The notes under the pieces were generated by a model. The model did no database searches, was not told the origin of the DNA, and saw only the letters and a program-made list of their open reading frames with translations. Shown here piece after piece: positions 11,146 through 22,899 of a DNA stretch of 64,000 nucleotides. Position numbers and translations under genes: made by a program. This DNA is from Chelydra serpentina (Eukaryota > Chordata > Testudines > Chelydridae): contig JBAIAC010000008.1 of NCBI GenBank assembly GCA_037349315.1, positions 40,150,001-40,214,000 on the forward strand. Direction: 5' to 3'. Position 1 is the stretch's first letter. Every line of letters begins with the position of its first letter.

Positions 11146-11279
11146 GATCACCTGAGTGGGTGATGGATTTCTTTGAAATAACCTTAAAGCTCTTTGCCTT
11201 TCTGGGCATCAAACTTAACCTCAAAGGGCCCTGTCTTTTTACATTGACAGGACAAACTCATTCAGGAACACACCAAGAG
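11146..11279 (+). pseudogene. DIRS-like reverse transcriptase fragment, second part
   Basis: After the retroposon, the + strand encodes a stretch with LKLFAFLGIKLNLKGP and TGQTHSG-like sequence. This corresponds to the LGL-IN-K segment downstream of the RT catalytic block in DIRS elements. It shows that 10050-10580 and this piece were once one gene. Confidence 0.6.
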
Positions 11280-11523
11280 TATGTCTACACCAGAGACCTT
11301 ACAGTGGCAGAGCTGTACTGATGCAGCTGCACCACTGTGAGATATCTTGTGTAGCCACTCTATGCCAATAGGAGAGAGCTCTCCCATTGACATAATTAAA
11401 CTACCTCCAATGAGCGGCAGTAGCTATGTCAGCGGGAGAAACTCTCCCGCTGATGTAGCGCTGTGCACACTACCACTTATGCTGGCGAAACTTATGTTGC
11501 TCAGGGGTGTGTTTTTTCATGGC
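11280..11523. mobile_element. MITE fragment, TATGTCTACAC end
   Basis: Starts TATGTCTACACCAGAGACC. The interior has TTGACATAATTAAACTACC and the mirrored GTCAGCGGGAGAA/TTCTCCCGCTGATG pair, ending with CTCAGGGGTGTG. One terminus is missing. Its left end and the element at 11571-11690 share sequence in opposite orientation. Confidence 0.6.
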
Positions 11524-11570
11524 ACAAGACTGTTTGTAGCCTTTGTAGGAGGGTTATAGGTCAGGAAAGG

Positions 11571-11690
11571 CCATGTCTACGCTAGCACTTATCGGTAAAA
11601 CTTCTGTTGCTCTCCCATCGGCATAACGTGGCTACACAAGCTGTACCAACACAGCTGTTTTGCTGTTAGCTCATAAGCATAGACATAGCC
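11571..11690. mobile_element. Internally deleted MITE of the same family
   Basis: The CCATGTCTACGCTAGCACTT left end and CATAGACATAGCC right end are imperfect inverses. CGGTAAAACTTCTGTTGCTC and CATCGGCATAACGTGGCTAC are internal pieces also represented in 11280-11523, with the centre missing. Confidence 0.55.
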
Positions 11691-11985
11691 TAAGCCATTA
11701 CCTATGTAGGTCTCCAACTGTGTAAGGGCATGTTATGAGTTAGCCAGGTTAGATCCACCTAGACACATTAAAGCTTGTTCCACTGCTGCCTATTTGAAGA
11801 ATGTCCATGTTCCTGAAATCTGCAGAGCAGCTACAAGGAACTTGTTCTGCGCACTGATAAGCCACAATTCTTTGATAGAGGCTTTCAGACCAGATGCCTG
11901 CTTTTGAAGGGCTGTCCTGCAAGAAGTTTAAGTAGGACTCCCACTACTCATCCCCAAGCAAACAGACAATTATTTGTTAGTCACT
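11691..11985 (+). pseudogene. DIRS tyrosine recombinase C-terminal fragment
   Basis: The + strand translation around 11765-11930 contains AYLKNVHVPEICRAAT followed by HNSLIEAFRP. This resembles the C-terminal block of the DIRS tyrosine recombinase, where EICRAATW precedes the catalytic tyrosine segment. The tyrosine context is not convincing in this copy, and stops are present. Its position just before the internal complementary region is the expected gene order. Confidence 0.65.
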
Positions 11986-12353
11986 AAGAGTGGAATCCAA
12001 GTGGGCAAGCACTCAAAGAAGAAAAATAGTTACTTACCCTACAGTAACTTTGGTTCTTTGAGAAATGTTGTCCGCATGGATTCCACAACCCACCCTTCTT
12101 CTCCTCTGCAATAGAGCTCCACTTCTCTGGGATTGGGGATTGGCAAAAGAAATGAGGGACGGTTGGGCCTGCTCTGCCCTTTATGCCCACAGGTGGAGGA
12201 GCAAGAAAACATCTAGGGCTCAAGTGCAACCCCAATGAACACTGTTGGCCAAAATAATCCAATCTCATTCACATGGGATGCATGCCTACCAAGAGTGGAA
12301 TCCATGTGGCGACCATATCTCAGAGAAGCAGAGTTACTGTAAGTAACCATTCT
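11985..12353 (+). repeat. Internal complementary region plus right inverted terminal repeat of DIRS
   Basis: AAGAGTGGAATCCAAGTGGG (11986 onward) recurs as AAGAGTGGAATCCATGTGGC at 12291. An inverted version ending CATGGATTCCAC lies at 12046-12087. This mixture of direct and inverted copies of the element end is what the DIRS internal complementary region is made of. The remaining 12100-12290 pairs with the left terminal repeat. Confidence 0.7.
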
Positions 12354-13981
12354 TCTTTTTCCATTATCCCATAACTTAAAAATAGATGAAATATATCTTT
12401 TCAAACTCTCCTAAAAAGTTCACCTTTTGGCAGAGACAAAGAATGGAAAAATGTAACTGATTAAGTGAGTATTTTGGAAAAGTATGGCTGCATGAAAATA
12501 GGTGGTTGTAATGGAAACTGTTTTGTAGCCTTAATTCTAGTGGCTACTACAATACAGAACTGTAATTATTAATTAGGGCTCTCTATACTTAGATTGTTTT
12601 CGGCATTGACTCAGGATTACATGCATTTTAGAAGTGTTTTAGAAGTATTTACATATCATATGAATGAAACAACACTTTAGAACGTACCCAGTGGGGTTTC
12701 TTGATTTGAAATGCTAAATGTAATCCAGGGAGCAATAACATGTATTCATAAACTATGTCACCTACAGGTTAACAGGAGTAAACAATAGAAAAGACAATAC
12801 ATGGATTATGCAAATACTCTGGGAAGGTTTAAGAAGGAGAAGGCAAATGCAACAGCCAAATGTGTATTTTATTTAAAGGTGGATTAAGGCTAAGGATTAC
12901 ATCTGTTTTGCTAATTTGTTAATACCCCCAATAGTTGCTAGCACAACAATAAGAAACAAGCAGAATGAAGGAGATAGTGTACTGGCACTATGTCTGCTGA
13001 AAAGATTTGTCTGACCTCATTTTCAGAGCTTTATTATAGGTTTGCCAAAGTGATTGCTAACATTCATTGGTCTGAATCCTTTTATTACTGGTAACATGAT
13101 GTTAGAAAATGAAGCAGCCATTCTCATTAAACAATAATAATAATATTAAAAGAAATGTAGTTTCATGCAAATAATCTCAACAAAGTAGAAAATCCCTTTT
13201 TTGATTGGGGATATCCTAGCAAAATACAGGTTTCATAGACAGGATTAGGAGAGGGTATGATGTTCTAAGATCTACAGACTTGAAGGAGTGGCAGGGTTGT
13301 TTTTTAATCTGTTGAATTTATGGAATCTTTTTTTTAATTAGTTAAGCACCAAAAGTATGGTGGTGCTGTATTAAACATAAGAGGTTTGTGTCCTAGGGAT
13401 CTTCCAATTAAAGCCAATATAAAATGCATTCATATGTAATATAGTTATAACAAAAGAGGAAATATTAGAGGAAATTTTCACCCATTTTAGCATTAATATT
13501 TTTAAAGTTTAGATAGAGATTTTCTTCTGACTGTTAAACTGATATTAAAGCAGGATAGAACAGGTAAAATGCTACTTTACAGTTTCTTACTGTGATGTCT
13601 GCTAAAGTCATAAATGAAATCCCTTCTCAACACCACGGACACCAAACTCGGAATATTTTTGTAAATACCATTCATAGTTTCATCACCGTCATAGGTGATT
13701 TTTATCTTTTGGACTTTCAGAATCTTGGGGCCGAGCAAGAGGGGTTCAGATTTTATTTAATGTTATCCTATATATGGGATTAATGAAAAGATTTAAAGGT
13801 ATCTTCTATTAATATACAGTATACATGTACCTTGCATTAATGTAAATTAAGGGAATGATGTATGCACATTACATGTAAAATAAAATTCTTAATTTAGAAA
13901 TTACACTCATGATAACATGTCCTGTGTTTTGTTGTTTGTTTTCTTGGGTTTTATTTTTTGTTTTGTTTTGTTTTTTTGAAG
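12354..13981. other. Intronic sequence, no gene seen
   Basis: Mostly unique low-GC intron. The last 60 bases form a very strong T-rich polypyrimidine tract ahead of the exon B acceptor. A 63-codon frame at 13592-13783 is regarded as chance. Confidence 0.6.
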
Positions 13982-14045
13982 ATACTGTTTCCCATTTGGA
14001 CGTCCTGAAGGAGCTTTAAAAGCCACACTTTCATTACTTGAAAGG
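13982..14045 (+). CDS. CADPS2: CADPS2-like exon B
   Basis: A 64-nt exon following a long T-rich tract and the acceptor TTTTTTGAAG, with donor AGG|GTATGT. Its first A completes the arginine codon begun by exon A. The peptide is YCFPFGRPEGALKATL followed by SLLER, one of the most conserved stretches of CAPS proteins, opening the MUN-region helical bundle that contacts syntaxin/SNAREs. The phase at its end is 0. Both CAPS paralogues share this segment, so on its own the exon would not separate CADPS from CADPS2. Confidence 0.95.
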
Positions 14046-15190
14046 GTATGTTTTTTTAATTTGTTTTAATCCTGCTGGAGTACTTAATCTGTGTGTCCTA
14101 GTAAAATTGTGTCAGTGAGGACACCTGCACTTCTGTTTAGATACTGTTCTACTGGTTTCATTAATGCACTGCAACATTTTTCAGCCATGATAGATAGTAG
14201 CCCAATCTAGAACATATTTACAGGAACTTCCCTGAAGTCATTGCAGTGATTCCCTATTTCTTTAGAAATTGATGGTTATTGAGCACAACCTCTCAAATGA
14301 AGGTGGTTATGATGAATCCTGGTCATGTGCCACCTGAGGCACATATGCTTAATTTAATTTTTTTTAAAAACTCCATAAAATTGAAATAAACTCCCAGTAA
14401 GAGCAAAATTGAAGTCAATTTAAGAAAAAAAGGCTAAGGACAAAAGTCAGCCAAATTGGCATGGAGAGAGGGAAATAAACTCTGGTCCTACAAATCCCCT
14501 GCACTGGTCCATAGGAAGGACAAGCAGTGTTAACAGCATCTATCCTGCCTTGGGAAAGAGGAGCTTTACATTTTAGAAATGACTCCATAGGAGTGGAAGG
14601 CTGCTGAGGGAATGAGCTAAAACCAAGCATTGTGTGGCCACCCAGACAATACCCCATGTTGTCCAACACTTCCCAGCATTTAGATGGCACTTGTCCATAG
14701 CTCCACTCACAAAGTGGAAGTGGCAGCCATTTTGTGCCACTGAAACATTCCTTTGGCAGAGTTTCTGCCTTGGAAGCCCTCTGCCAGGGTCTATACTAGT
14801 GGTGAGTCTGATTCTATCTATCCATTTTCTTTTAAAATTAACTGCATGTACTATCTTACCATATGTTTAGAAATCTGCTATGTGAAAGCAGCATTTACAG
14901 TTTGTGTTGCTGCTATTACAAAGGCCAGGTTTTTAAACCTGATTGTGGAAAATGTGCACAGTTACACTTGTGTATGCAGAATGTACATTTGCATGTGCAA
15001 GTGCCAACGTTGCATGCATAACTGGGACCCCATGCTATTTTTATACATACTTTTGAAAATTTTGGTTCATGCTGTCTAGTGTAGATGCTTTGATTAAAGA
15101 TCAAGTTTAGAATAAACATAATCATGTAAAATCAGAAGTGAATTTTGGTCACAGTTAACTATAGGCAGCAAAGTGCAAATAAAAAAACTT
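14046..15190. other. Intronic sequence, no gene seen
   Basis: Open frames of 70-110 codons on both strands (14415-15125) overlap each other and show no family resemblance. No exon was recognised. Confidence 0.5.
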
Positions 15191-15322
15191 ACTATATTTA
15201 ATCATTTACAATATTTATTAAATATAGTGTTATATATATTATATATATTATATTATATATATTATTAAATAGTGATTTATTAAATAGTGATTTATTAAAT
15301 AGTGATTTATTAAATATAGTGT
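15190..15322 (+). repeat. AT-rich tandem repeat, 15-bp unit
   Basis: The unit AAATAGTGATTTATT starts at 15267 and repeats at 15282 and 15297 before degenerating to AAATATAGTG. It is preceded by TATATATTA-type low-complexity sequence. ATTTATTAAATATAGTGTTA occurs on both sides of the array. Confidence 0.85.
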
Positions 15323-15599
15323 TAGAGACTGGAGGATGTCAGACTCCCTTAGTATTATCTTCAAGGAAGATATAAATATCAAGATTTATATATTACATTC
15401 TCCATGACCAATTCACCTCATTTATAACAGTCTTGATTTTTCAAATCTATATAAATTGTAGTCAGTAATTAAGTGTGTATAAGAAAAATCTTTACTTTGT
15501 TCAAATGCTTAAATTTGTCCACACATTGAAAAATGTAAATAGTACTTCTCTGTATTTTTGTACATATTTTATTTATATTTTAAGCTACTAAAAGCCAAC

Positions 15600-16510
15600 A
15601 TACCTGGAAAGGTTGAGTGACACTGAAGTCACTGGCAAAGCTTCCATTGTCTGTCCACGCCAGAAGAGACCGAAGGCCATGGATGTGGCTTAACTAGGCC
15701 ACAGTTTCAGTCACTTATAATATCTGGAAGTGCCCTGCAATAAATTGTATAGTGCAGAGAGCAGAGGTCAGCTCCCTGCTGATCCAAACATAGGAGCCCC
15801 AACCCACCTTCCTCAGCTTCGTTAAAGGGGGTCAAGAAAAGAAGGGGGGTCACTCCCCAGTGATGAGATGTAGGAGACCCAAACCTCCATTACTCAGCTC
15901 CCATAAGGGATGCTTTCCTGCAAATCTTTTTCCAGTCCATTTTATCCAATAACTGTATTCCATTTATACCAAGTACCTGCACTGGTCATCCACCACAAGT
16001 TTTATGAATTAAGTTGCGATATTATAACCTAACCTCCTTACCCTACCCTACCTGGTTCCAGACCAGCAACGGGGAATGCAAAAAAACCCAAGCCACTCCG
16101 GCCACTTTGACAGTGAGGGAAAAATTCCTTCCCAACCTTCCAAGGAAAAGGGGCAATTACCACAATACCCACAGCAACTCAATACGGAACCCAGTCCTTT
16201 TGCCACCTTCAAGGGAAGGGAGGAGAGAGAAGGGGCTTCCAGCCCGATCTGGATAAAGAGGATCACTCCATGGCTGCCTGGGCTATAAATACCTGCACCA
16301 CTCTTCTGGTCAGCAGGAGGGGAATGCAAAGACCTTGTCCTGACATGGCCCCATCTGCTTCCTACCCTTCCTGTCTGTCCCTGTAAACCTTCCCCCTTCT
16401 TCCCATCTGCTGTCAGGGAGCCCTTAAAGGGACAATGCTCCTTTTCTTCTGCCAGACAAAGACCCACTCTCATAAAGGTTGCAGTGGGTATATTAGCTTC
16501 AAAAGGGATC
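15600..16510 (-). mobile_element. Probable decayed repeat of unknown family
   Basis: A GC-richer island in AT-rich intron. It holds a 141-codon frame on the - strand (16048-16473) that is Gly/Ser/Cys-rich and not recognisable as a protein family. The sequence CCTAACCTCCTTACCCTACC and the TATAAAT at about 16285 resemble parts of interspersed repeats in turtles, possibly LTR-derived. Neither termini nor a target duplication were found, so this remains a weak call. Confidence 0.35.
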
Positions 16511-17238
16511 AGGATTTCAACCTCAGCCCATTTTATCTTGGTTACTACATTTTAAATGCTGGAAGACTAGTCACCTTTATTTTATTTTTTTAAGTGTCGT
16601 AATTGTTTTTGAAAGCCTGTGTATGATCTAGCCTTCTAATGCTCCAAAAATTCAATGAAAGTCTGGTACTTGTGCTGCCTAAAATAGCTAATCCTTTTTC
16701 ACAAATTAGACCTGCTTAATTTTAATAAGCATATGCAGGAGGAAAAACAGTTAGTAATGGCAATGCTTGATGCTGTGCTCTTCCAATATATATTTTTTTT
16801 CATCTATCAGTGAGTGTTATGCTCATGAAATTGTTGGATGCATTTCACTGGAAAAGGCTTAGCGTAGCACAGATAGGTGCTCCGCAGATTTCACTACTCA
16901 CGTCTCTAGCTGCGTACCTTAATCTAACCTTCAACACTTCTGGTATTCCAGTCTTGGTTCTCGCTGGAACAGAAACTGACAATCATGCTGAATGGTGACA
17001 CTGTATGTGTGGTCTTTTAATGTGCATAAATGAGAACAAGAATGAAACCATCAAATTAATGCAACATAAACCAGAGTTTGAACTAAAATCTTCAGTTTTA
17101 ACCATTATCTATTGAAATGCCTCTTTGATTTCTGCATTTATTAGCAAATCTAAAATAGCCACTAGTGTACATTCAGATTTTTCTCTTGGGCTTTAGGTAA
17201 TGTGTGTAACCGATGTGTGTATGTTTGTCTCTGGATAG
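16511..17238. other. Intronic sequence, no gene seen
   Basis: Unique intron ahead of exon C. A 62-codon frame at 16810-16998 has no supporting splice or homology evidence. Confidence 0.55.
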
Positions 17239-17362
17239 GTTTTAATGAAAGATATTGCCACTCCCATACCAGCAGAAGAGGTGAAGAAAGTAGTTAGAAA
17301 ATGTCTGGAGAAAGCTGCCTTGATCAATTACATGCGACTTACAGAATATGCCAAAATAGAAG
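17239..17362 (+). CDS. CADPS2: CADPS2-like exon C
   Basis: A 124-nt exon between CTGGATAG and GAAG|GTTAGT. It enters in phase 0 and leaves in phase 1. It encodes [33 protein letters not shown] and TEYAKIE. The [10 protein letters not shown] and [11 protein letters not shown] wording fits CADPS2; CADPS has different residues here (from memory of the family). The following intron is 28.2 kb, by far the largest in the window. In CAPS genes an alternative cassette can follow the TEYAKIE segment. I did not find one in this intron, and exon D joins directly with a correct glutamate codon. Confidence 0.95.
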
Positions 17363-20300
17363 GTTAGTACAGTGATCAACTGCCAAAGTGGCTGTAAAAG
17401 CCAGCAATGCCTATTAACTGAATATTCTGTGAGCAGCCTTTTCCCTTTCCTGAACAAACCTGTACCACAGCAAGGGGAAATGTCTCATTAAAATCTCAGC
17501 TGGTGAACTATAGAGCTTTTTCCTATTCATTGCTTTAATATGCCTCCTGGGACCCTGCTTGAATGAAAGATCCAGACTTCATGTATAAGTTATCCTTTGT
17601 TCTTACTTGATTTTCTTTAAGCCTAAAGGTGTATTCAAGGCTTATTTTTAATTTCTCTAAGTATTCCTAATAATTAAATTATTGTCTGTACATTCTTGCC
17701 ATATCAGCAGTAACAGTGCCCTGAAACTTGGAAACCAAGGTGATAAAGGCCTTATAAATACCTTAGACAAGCAGCAAATAGAGTAATTTTGTTTGTTGTT
17801 GTGATGTCTTTATCATTGTCAGTCAGAGATGGAAAACTTACTGGTGATATATATAGTGAGATGTAACGGTAAACTGTTGAAATATCAATTATCTTTAGAT
17901 TATTTATAAATGCAGTAACAAAAGTATTATTCCTCATGATGATCTGCACTTTTTCTTTATTTACCATCTGTGTACATTTGGGGTAATGAGATTCATCAGA
18001 ATTGTTGCTAGTCATGGAGTAGTTTATGATGTGCAATGTTATTGTTCAACGTAAAGCTTGTATTACAATAAGTCATAACATTGGGAAATGTTTATCAAGC
18101 CATAAATGCAATAACATTATTTTCAGAAAGCATAAGATAGTGTACCAGTCATCCATTGTATACTGGTACAGAGTTAACTTTAGGATTAGGAAAAAGGTAT
18201 GAATGTCATTTTTAAAAAACATAGATAGTAGATGAGTTAGTTCAGTAGAAGAAAGACCATGACACATGCTTACAAGTCACATGTTGTTATTAAACATTAA
18301 AATCTGTTTTAATATAATTTGTAATAACATTCTGGAATTAAGTACAGTAATGATATCAAAACCCAGGGAAATGAAAGGAGGCCAATGTTTGTAGTATTAT
18401 AGTATTATAAATTCTTTCTTTTTTTTTAATTCCAGCTCTGGTCAAACACACTGACAAACATGAGTTAACCAATCTCATGAGTGATTAACCAAAGAAAAAA
18501 GAAAAAAAAAAGCTATTTCATCACTATAGCAACCAATATTATATAACAGCAGTAACAACGTGAAGCGACCTTAGTAACCAGTTTATCATCATTAATTATG
18601 ATATCATGTTGTGTTAAAGCAAGAAGGATGAATATTAGGGGGGGGGGTTTAAATGAGAGAGCCAAGATATCTCTTCTCCCTTAGCTTTGATAGTATGCAT
18701 ACTCATAATGGGGACTTCTGCTGTTCAATAATCTTGAGCTTTTAGCAAAACTGTTAGAATAACAGGTATAAAAATTAAAAAAATAAATTAGACATCACCA
18801 AAGCCTGTAAAAGACTTAGAAAATTACTGATTTTAAACTGGATGTAAAAACAGTTTATTTACAATTTTAAAAAATACAGCATTGCACAGATGTTCTGAAT
18901 TTTATTCTGGAAAAGTGTGGGAACGCAATTCTCCTAAGGACCACATTCTGCACTTTAAACCATGCATATATTTCCCACTGAAGTAAACAGAAATTCCATG
19001 TGCGCATCCAAAGCAGAAATTTGGCCCACTATATATTTTGACTAAAGTGAATTTCTTTGTGGTTTACTAAGCCACTGCTCTGTCTGATGCATAATTAGCT
19101 TGCTCTAAGTGCAAGGGATGTAATGGAAAGCCCCAGATACAGAAGTCCATCTTTTAAATTTTCTTTTATATATACAAATACATAACATCAAGAAGACAAT
19201 TTTTTTAAAGAACAAGAGAGAGTATACATGTCCTAAATCCCTATTGGCACCAAAACAATATGACAAATACCTTGTCGAAAAGCTTGCATTGTGTCTCTTT
19301 AGATTGATAGCAATCCTGGTCTGTCTTCATGTACTGAAATGGAGTTCTGGGTCCCCATAACAATTAGTATTACTATTTTTATTACTTGCTTACTCCCTGC
19401 ATTGGACAGTGGGAAACATCTAAGCATTATGTAACCTGCACAGCATTAATGAGTATTGGAACTAATGCCTAATCAATTAATGTTTCCACAGTCAACAAAC
19501 CAGCTTCAGTTAGTCAAACATCAGCCTACTCCATGTGCTCTAGTGGTTATATTGGCTATATATAAATCAATAACAATGAAGTACAGAACAATCTTTGTAG
19601 CTTTATTATCTTAACAATAGTAACATACAGTATTCTTATGCTGTGTTTTACTGTTTTTTCTCTCACCAATTTCCCAAGCACAATATGGGATGGATATGCA
19701 GGCTCAGTCATTGGGCATAAACCAGACAGAGAACTGTTCCTAAAATATAGTCAGATGGGAGTAGCAAATCAACAAGGACTACATAGAAAAACACATGCAT
19801 TACAGCTTAAATGGGAAAAGTCAGGTGATCTGTGAAAACTCAAACAGGACAATTTGGGATTAAGAAATATCCTGTAGTATTTGAAATGAAAATGCACTAT
19901 ACATTTAAATACATGCTGAAAATAGAAAATACCATTATCAACAACATTTCAACATGAGTTCAGCTTATTTTAATCCTCTTTCATTTCCCCATTTTTCTAC
20001 CTCCTTTCCCCACATATCTCTTCACTACCAAAGAAGGAAGTCTGTTCAGAATATCATTGTTAATGTTATCTATTTTTGAATGAATAGCATGTGATTAATT
20101 ATTTTTTTGATTTGCTTAATGATATTGAATTTCAAAGCAAATTTTCCAGTGCCTGCTTTTTTTCTTAAACTGATTTGTGGTTGTCAGATTTTTATTTGAA
20201 GAGCAACAAATGTAGTTTTCTGTGTGCATACAGAAAAGTCGGTCAAAAATTTTAAATAGACGAGCACTAAAATGCCTGATTTGATATTTGTTTTGCTTTG

Positions 20301-20729
20301 ATGGGATTAAATTAAGCACTGTATTTTTCTCTGATGGTGTCTTCATTTTTTTTTCTTTACACTTTAGCAACAGCAGAGAAGGATCCAGGTGATTACTATT
20401 TGTGTGTATGCATGATTGTACCATTGCTTTCAGTGTATTGTGCTTGGAGTATAGTCCATGGATTGTTTGCCTATAGTAAACATATATATGATGTGTATTA
20501 TTTATTAACAATCTAGATAATTGTAAAATTCTGTAATTTCTGGAGTTTGATATAGTTATCACATGCTTCAAACAGAACATTTTGTTTAATTTGAAAAATA
20601 TACACAGAGGAATTCATTAATAGCTTCTTTGGGGGGTTTTTAATTGACTAAATTTATAATGAAAGGGACATTGACAAATTACTTGAGACCCCAACTTTAG
20701 GTTTTCTGAGTATAAGCTTTTATGAAACA
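17363..20729. other. Intronic sequence, no gene seen
   Basis: Long AT-rich intron with poly-A/T and a G9 run (18640-18648). Around 18930-19030 a GGACCACATTCTGCAC...TTTGGCCC segment looks like an eroded palindromic MITE. 19390-19480 is an unremarkable unique stretch with a TAATCAATTAAT motif that could be a homeodomain site. Frames up to 154 codons at 20116-20580 (-) look random. Confidence 0.5.
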
Positions 20730-20830
20730 TAATGGGCTAAATCCTGAATTTGACCCTCTGTTTTGCTCAGGTTTTACTCCATTGAAATTAATAGAAGATG
20801 TCCTGAGTAAGGACCTTAATGTTTGGCCCC
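20730..20830. mobile_element. Short palindromic MITE relic
   Basis: It runs from GGGCTAAATCCTGAATTTGA to GACCTTAATGTTTGGCCCC. The centre has CCATTGAAATTAATAG, and TTGCTCAGG/CCTGAGTAA form a mirrored pair. It belongs to the same broad class as 1907-2039 and 59200-59300. Confidence 0.5.
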
Positions 20831-21239
20831 ATGTAAATGGAATTGTTTCCAATAAAACTTTAAGAAATAGGGGGAAAGATTAGTGGTGAAAAATTGTTTA
20901 AATTGAAAAAAATACTCTTACAACGTTTGCAGTTGAAACATGACTATCTTTCTAATGTATGAGAATCAGAAAGTGAAACTTATTAAAAACTACAGTGAAA
21001 TTGACTAGCTTATTTTCATTGGTCCACGTGAACTCTATATATGCTGGTGTTTTCTGCAATGTCCATTACCACCCCAATGGGTGCTCCATGGAGTCTTCTG
21101 CTTTCTGCTTTGCCCATTTTGTTTGTCGGGTGTATGCGCATGCGCACACACACACTGCATGCCCTAAAAATGGTCAGATTGGATTAGCTTAATCTTCTTT
21201 CGAAGCTAGTTCCACAGTCAAATGCTCTTAGTAAAATAG

Positions 21240-21425
21240 CTAAGACGCCTTATTTCTGTCTCACATTTCATTCGGATCTTTGTAAACTGCATTGTTACGG
21301 AGGAGAGCAGCTGTCTTGAGAGGTCATGGATAGGGATGTGGTTGCTGATATACCTGGGTCCTGACCTATTGATGGCTTTTAAGATCAGGACCAGGAACTT
21401 GAACTAGCAACAGAAATCTTGTTCA
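21240..21425. mobile_element. Probable LINE-derived fragment
   Basis: Contains GGTCCTGACCTATTGATGGC, AAGATCAGGACCAGGAACTT and GAGAGCAGCTGTCTTGAGAG, wording typical of CR1/L2-derived 3' sequence in reptile genomes. No coding frame and no clear ends. Confidence 0.35.
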
Positions 21426-22361
21426 GTCACTCTCCTGTTGGGAAGGGGGAAAGGCCATGATTATTACCTAAATAAAGCGGTGGTATAAAAATGTTTGTTA
21501 AATCTTCAGTGTTTACGCCTTGTCTAAAAATGAGGCTCAATGCATGTCTGGGTAGGAATATGGTGCTGCCAACTCTTGCGATTTTATCATGACTTTTGTG
21601 TATTCTGCATTTTTTCTTAAAGGTCCAGCTCCTAGAGTTATGCAGTTTTATTCTAATCCCAGTTTGCATTTTTTTTAAAGTAAAATTTCTAGTGCTCACG
21701 GCTACAGAGAGAGGCTTGAAAATACAAACCATAAAGGCTTGAAACCACCAGAAAGGAAATAAAGAGAACCCAAAATGTGTATTTTTTTAAAAATCAAAAA
21801 TAATCAGTTAAACTCATGATTTTGGAGGGTGGGGCTCACTTGTGGTTTTTTGAATATTTAGGGTTGGCAATATTCGGTGTGGGTTTGCCTATGAGAAAGA
21901 CATGGCTACCATGAGGTACCAAAGAACAGATGCTAATCGTAGTTCTATTTACGTGGACGCTGATTTCCCCAGACATGATTAATCTTGGAGATTCTGGCAG
22001 CATGATTGACAGTGGGTCTGTCTGTTCCTCTAGGAACTCAGGAGAGTCCTCCTCTGGGCTGTAGCGCATTGGTGTCTTAGGTTTCTTTGCTTTGCAGACC
22101 ACATGGAGGCATTCAACAAATTTTGTTTCTGGATTGGGGCATCTTCTGCATCTGAGACTGAAGAAGAACAGGACTGATGTTTTGCCTCCCTTCGTCTTTC
22201 ACTATGTCTGCACCGGTGCACATATTCAAGTACAGGACTGTGTACATGCACGTGCTTCCCAAACCCATTCCAAGTGTCTACATTATGCTGTGCTGCACAT
22301 GAGTATAATGCTGTGGACACATGTGTCCACACTGCTGCTATTACATGTCTCAAGAGACCAG

Positions 22362-22800
22362 GTCATAGGTGGTCAGGCCTAATGGTCGGAGCAGGAGTCA
22401 GGCCTAATGGTTGGCGTCTGAATTGCAGAGCCAAGGACAAGACAGAGTTGGAGCTGAGGGTTGGAACCAGATTACCTGGAGTCTGGGATGGCAGAATCAG
22501 AAGTGGTTCCCAGACAGGAGCGAGGCTGGGACAGGACGGAACAAGGTCGAGACAAGGCAGGATCTAGGCTGGAATGAGGCTGGGTGCAAGGAAGGAGCAG
22601 GGCTTGGAGTGCGCTGAGCACAGGCAGGCAGAGAATCTGCTGGTGTGTACATTGAGCAGCCGCTCATCCTCTGCAGCTTTTGGGTTTAAGAACAAGTCAA
22701 CTGACTGCCTTAGCCAATCAGGTGGTTCTGCTGTAGCCTAGCAGTGCTCATTGGCTGCCTGACGACTAGGCAAGTGCATCTGCAGGTCCTCATTCCTGAC
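22362..22800. mobile_element. GTCAGG/GGCTGGGA-rich repeat, possible LTR remnant
   Basis: Purine-rich sequence with imperfect iterations of words such as AGGCCTAATGGTCGGAG / AGGCCTAATGGTTGGCG and GAGGCTGGGACAGGA / GAATGAGGCTGGGTGCA. It ends near CTCATTCCTGACA. The style is shared with the insert at 38466-39030. The family is unknown to me; an LTR of a Gypsy-like or ERV element is a guess. Confidence 0.35.
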
Positions 22801-22899
22801 AATGACATTAACACTACCATTTTGGGCAGGATCCTAGAGTTCTGTGCGTCACAGGGAGACACTCTAGGAACCACTTTACTGTGTGCTGTTGGTACTGTC

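Larger units (their letters stand above)
6293..12353 (+). mobile_element. Decayed DIRS-type (tyrosine recombinase) retrotransposon with nested insertions
   Basis: The ends are long inverted repeats. The left part (about 6320-6515) and the reverse complement of 12100-12290 share GATTATTTTGGCCA, CCTAGATGT, GGGCATAAAG and CAGGCCCAACC in the same order. Between them lie fragments of a gag-like region, a DIRS-like reverse transcriptase and a recombinase C-terminus, all on the + strand. A second copy of the end sequence (11985-12090, both orientations) sits next to the right repeat, as expected for the internal complementary region of DIRS elements. Stop codons, frameshifts and deletions show it is dead. 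Later insertions are listed separately: a hAT element at 8695, an LTR at 9193, a retroposon at 10594, and MITEs at 11280 and 11571. Confidence 0.85.

Noticed and set aside
16048..16473. 141-codon open frame on the - strand
   Set aside because: Lies in a GC-rich repeat-like island; composition is not that of a known protein family.
20116..20580. 154-codon open frame on the - strand
   Set aside because: Lys/Asn/Ser-rich translation from AT-rich DNA with no motif; expected by chance in long intron.
22300..22336. GGACACATGTGTCC perfect palindrome
   Set aside because: Fourteen-bp palindromes are expected by chance over 64 kb, and no larger element surrounds it.
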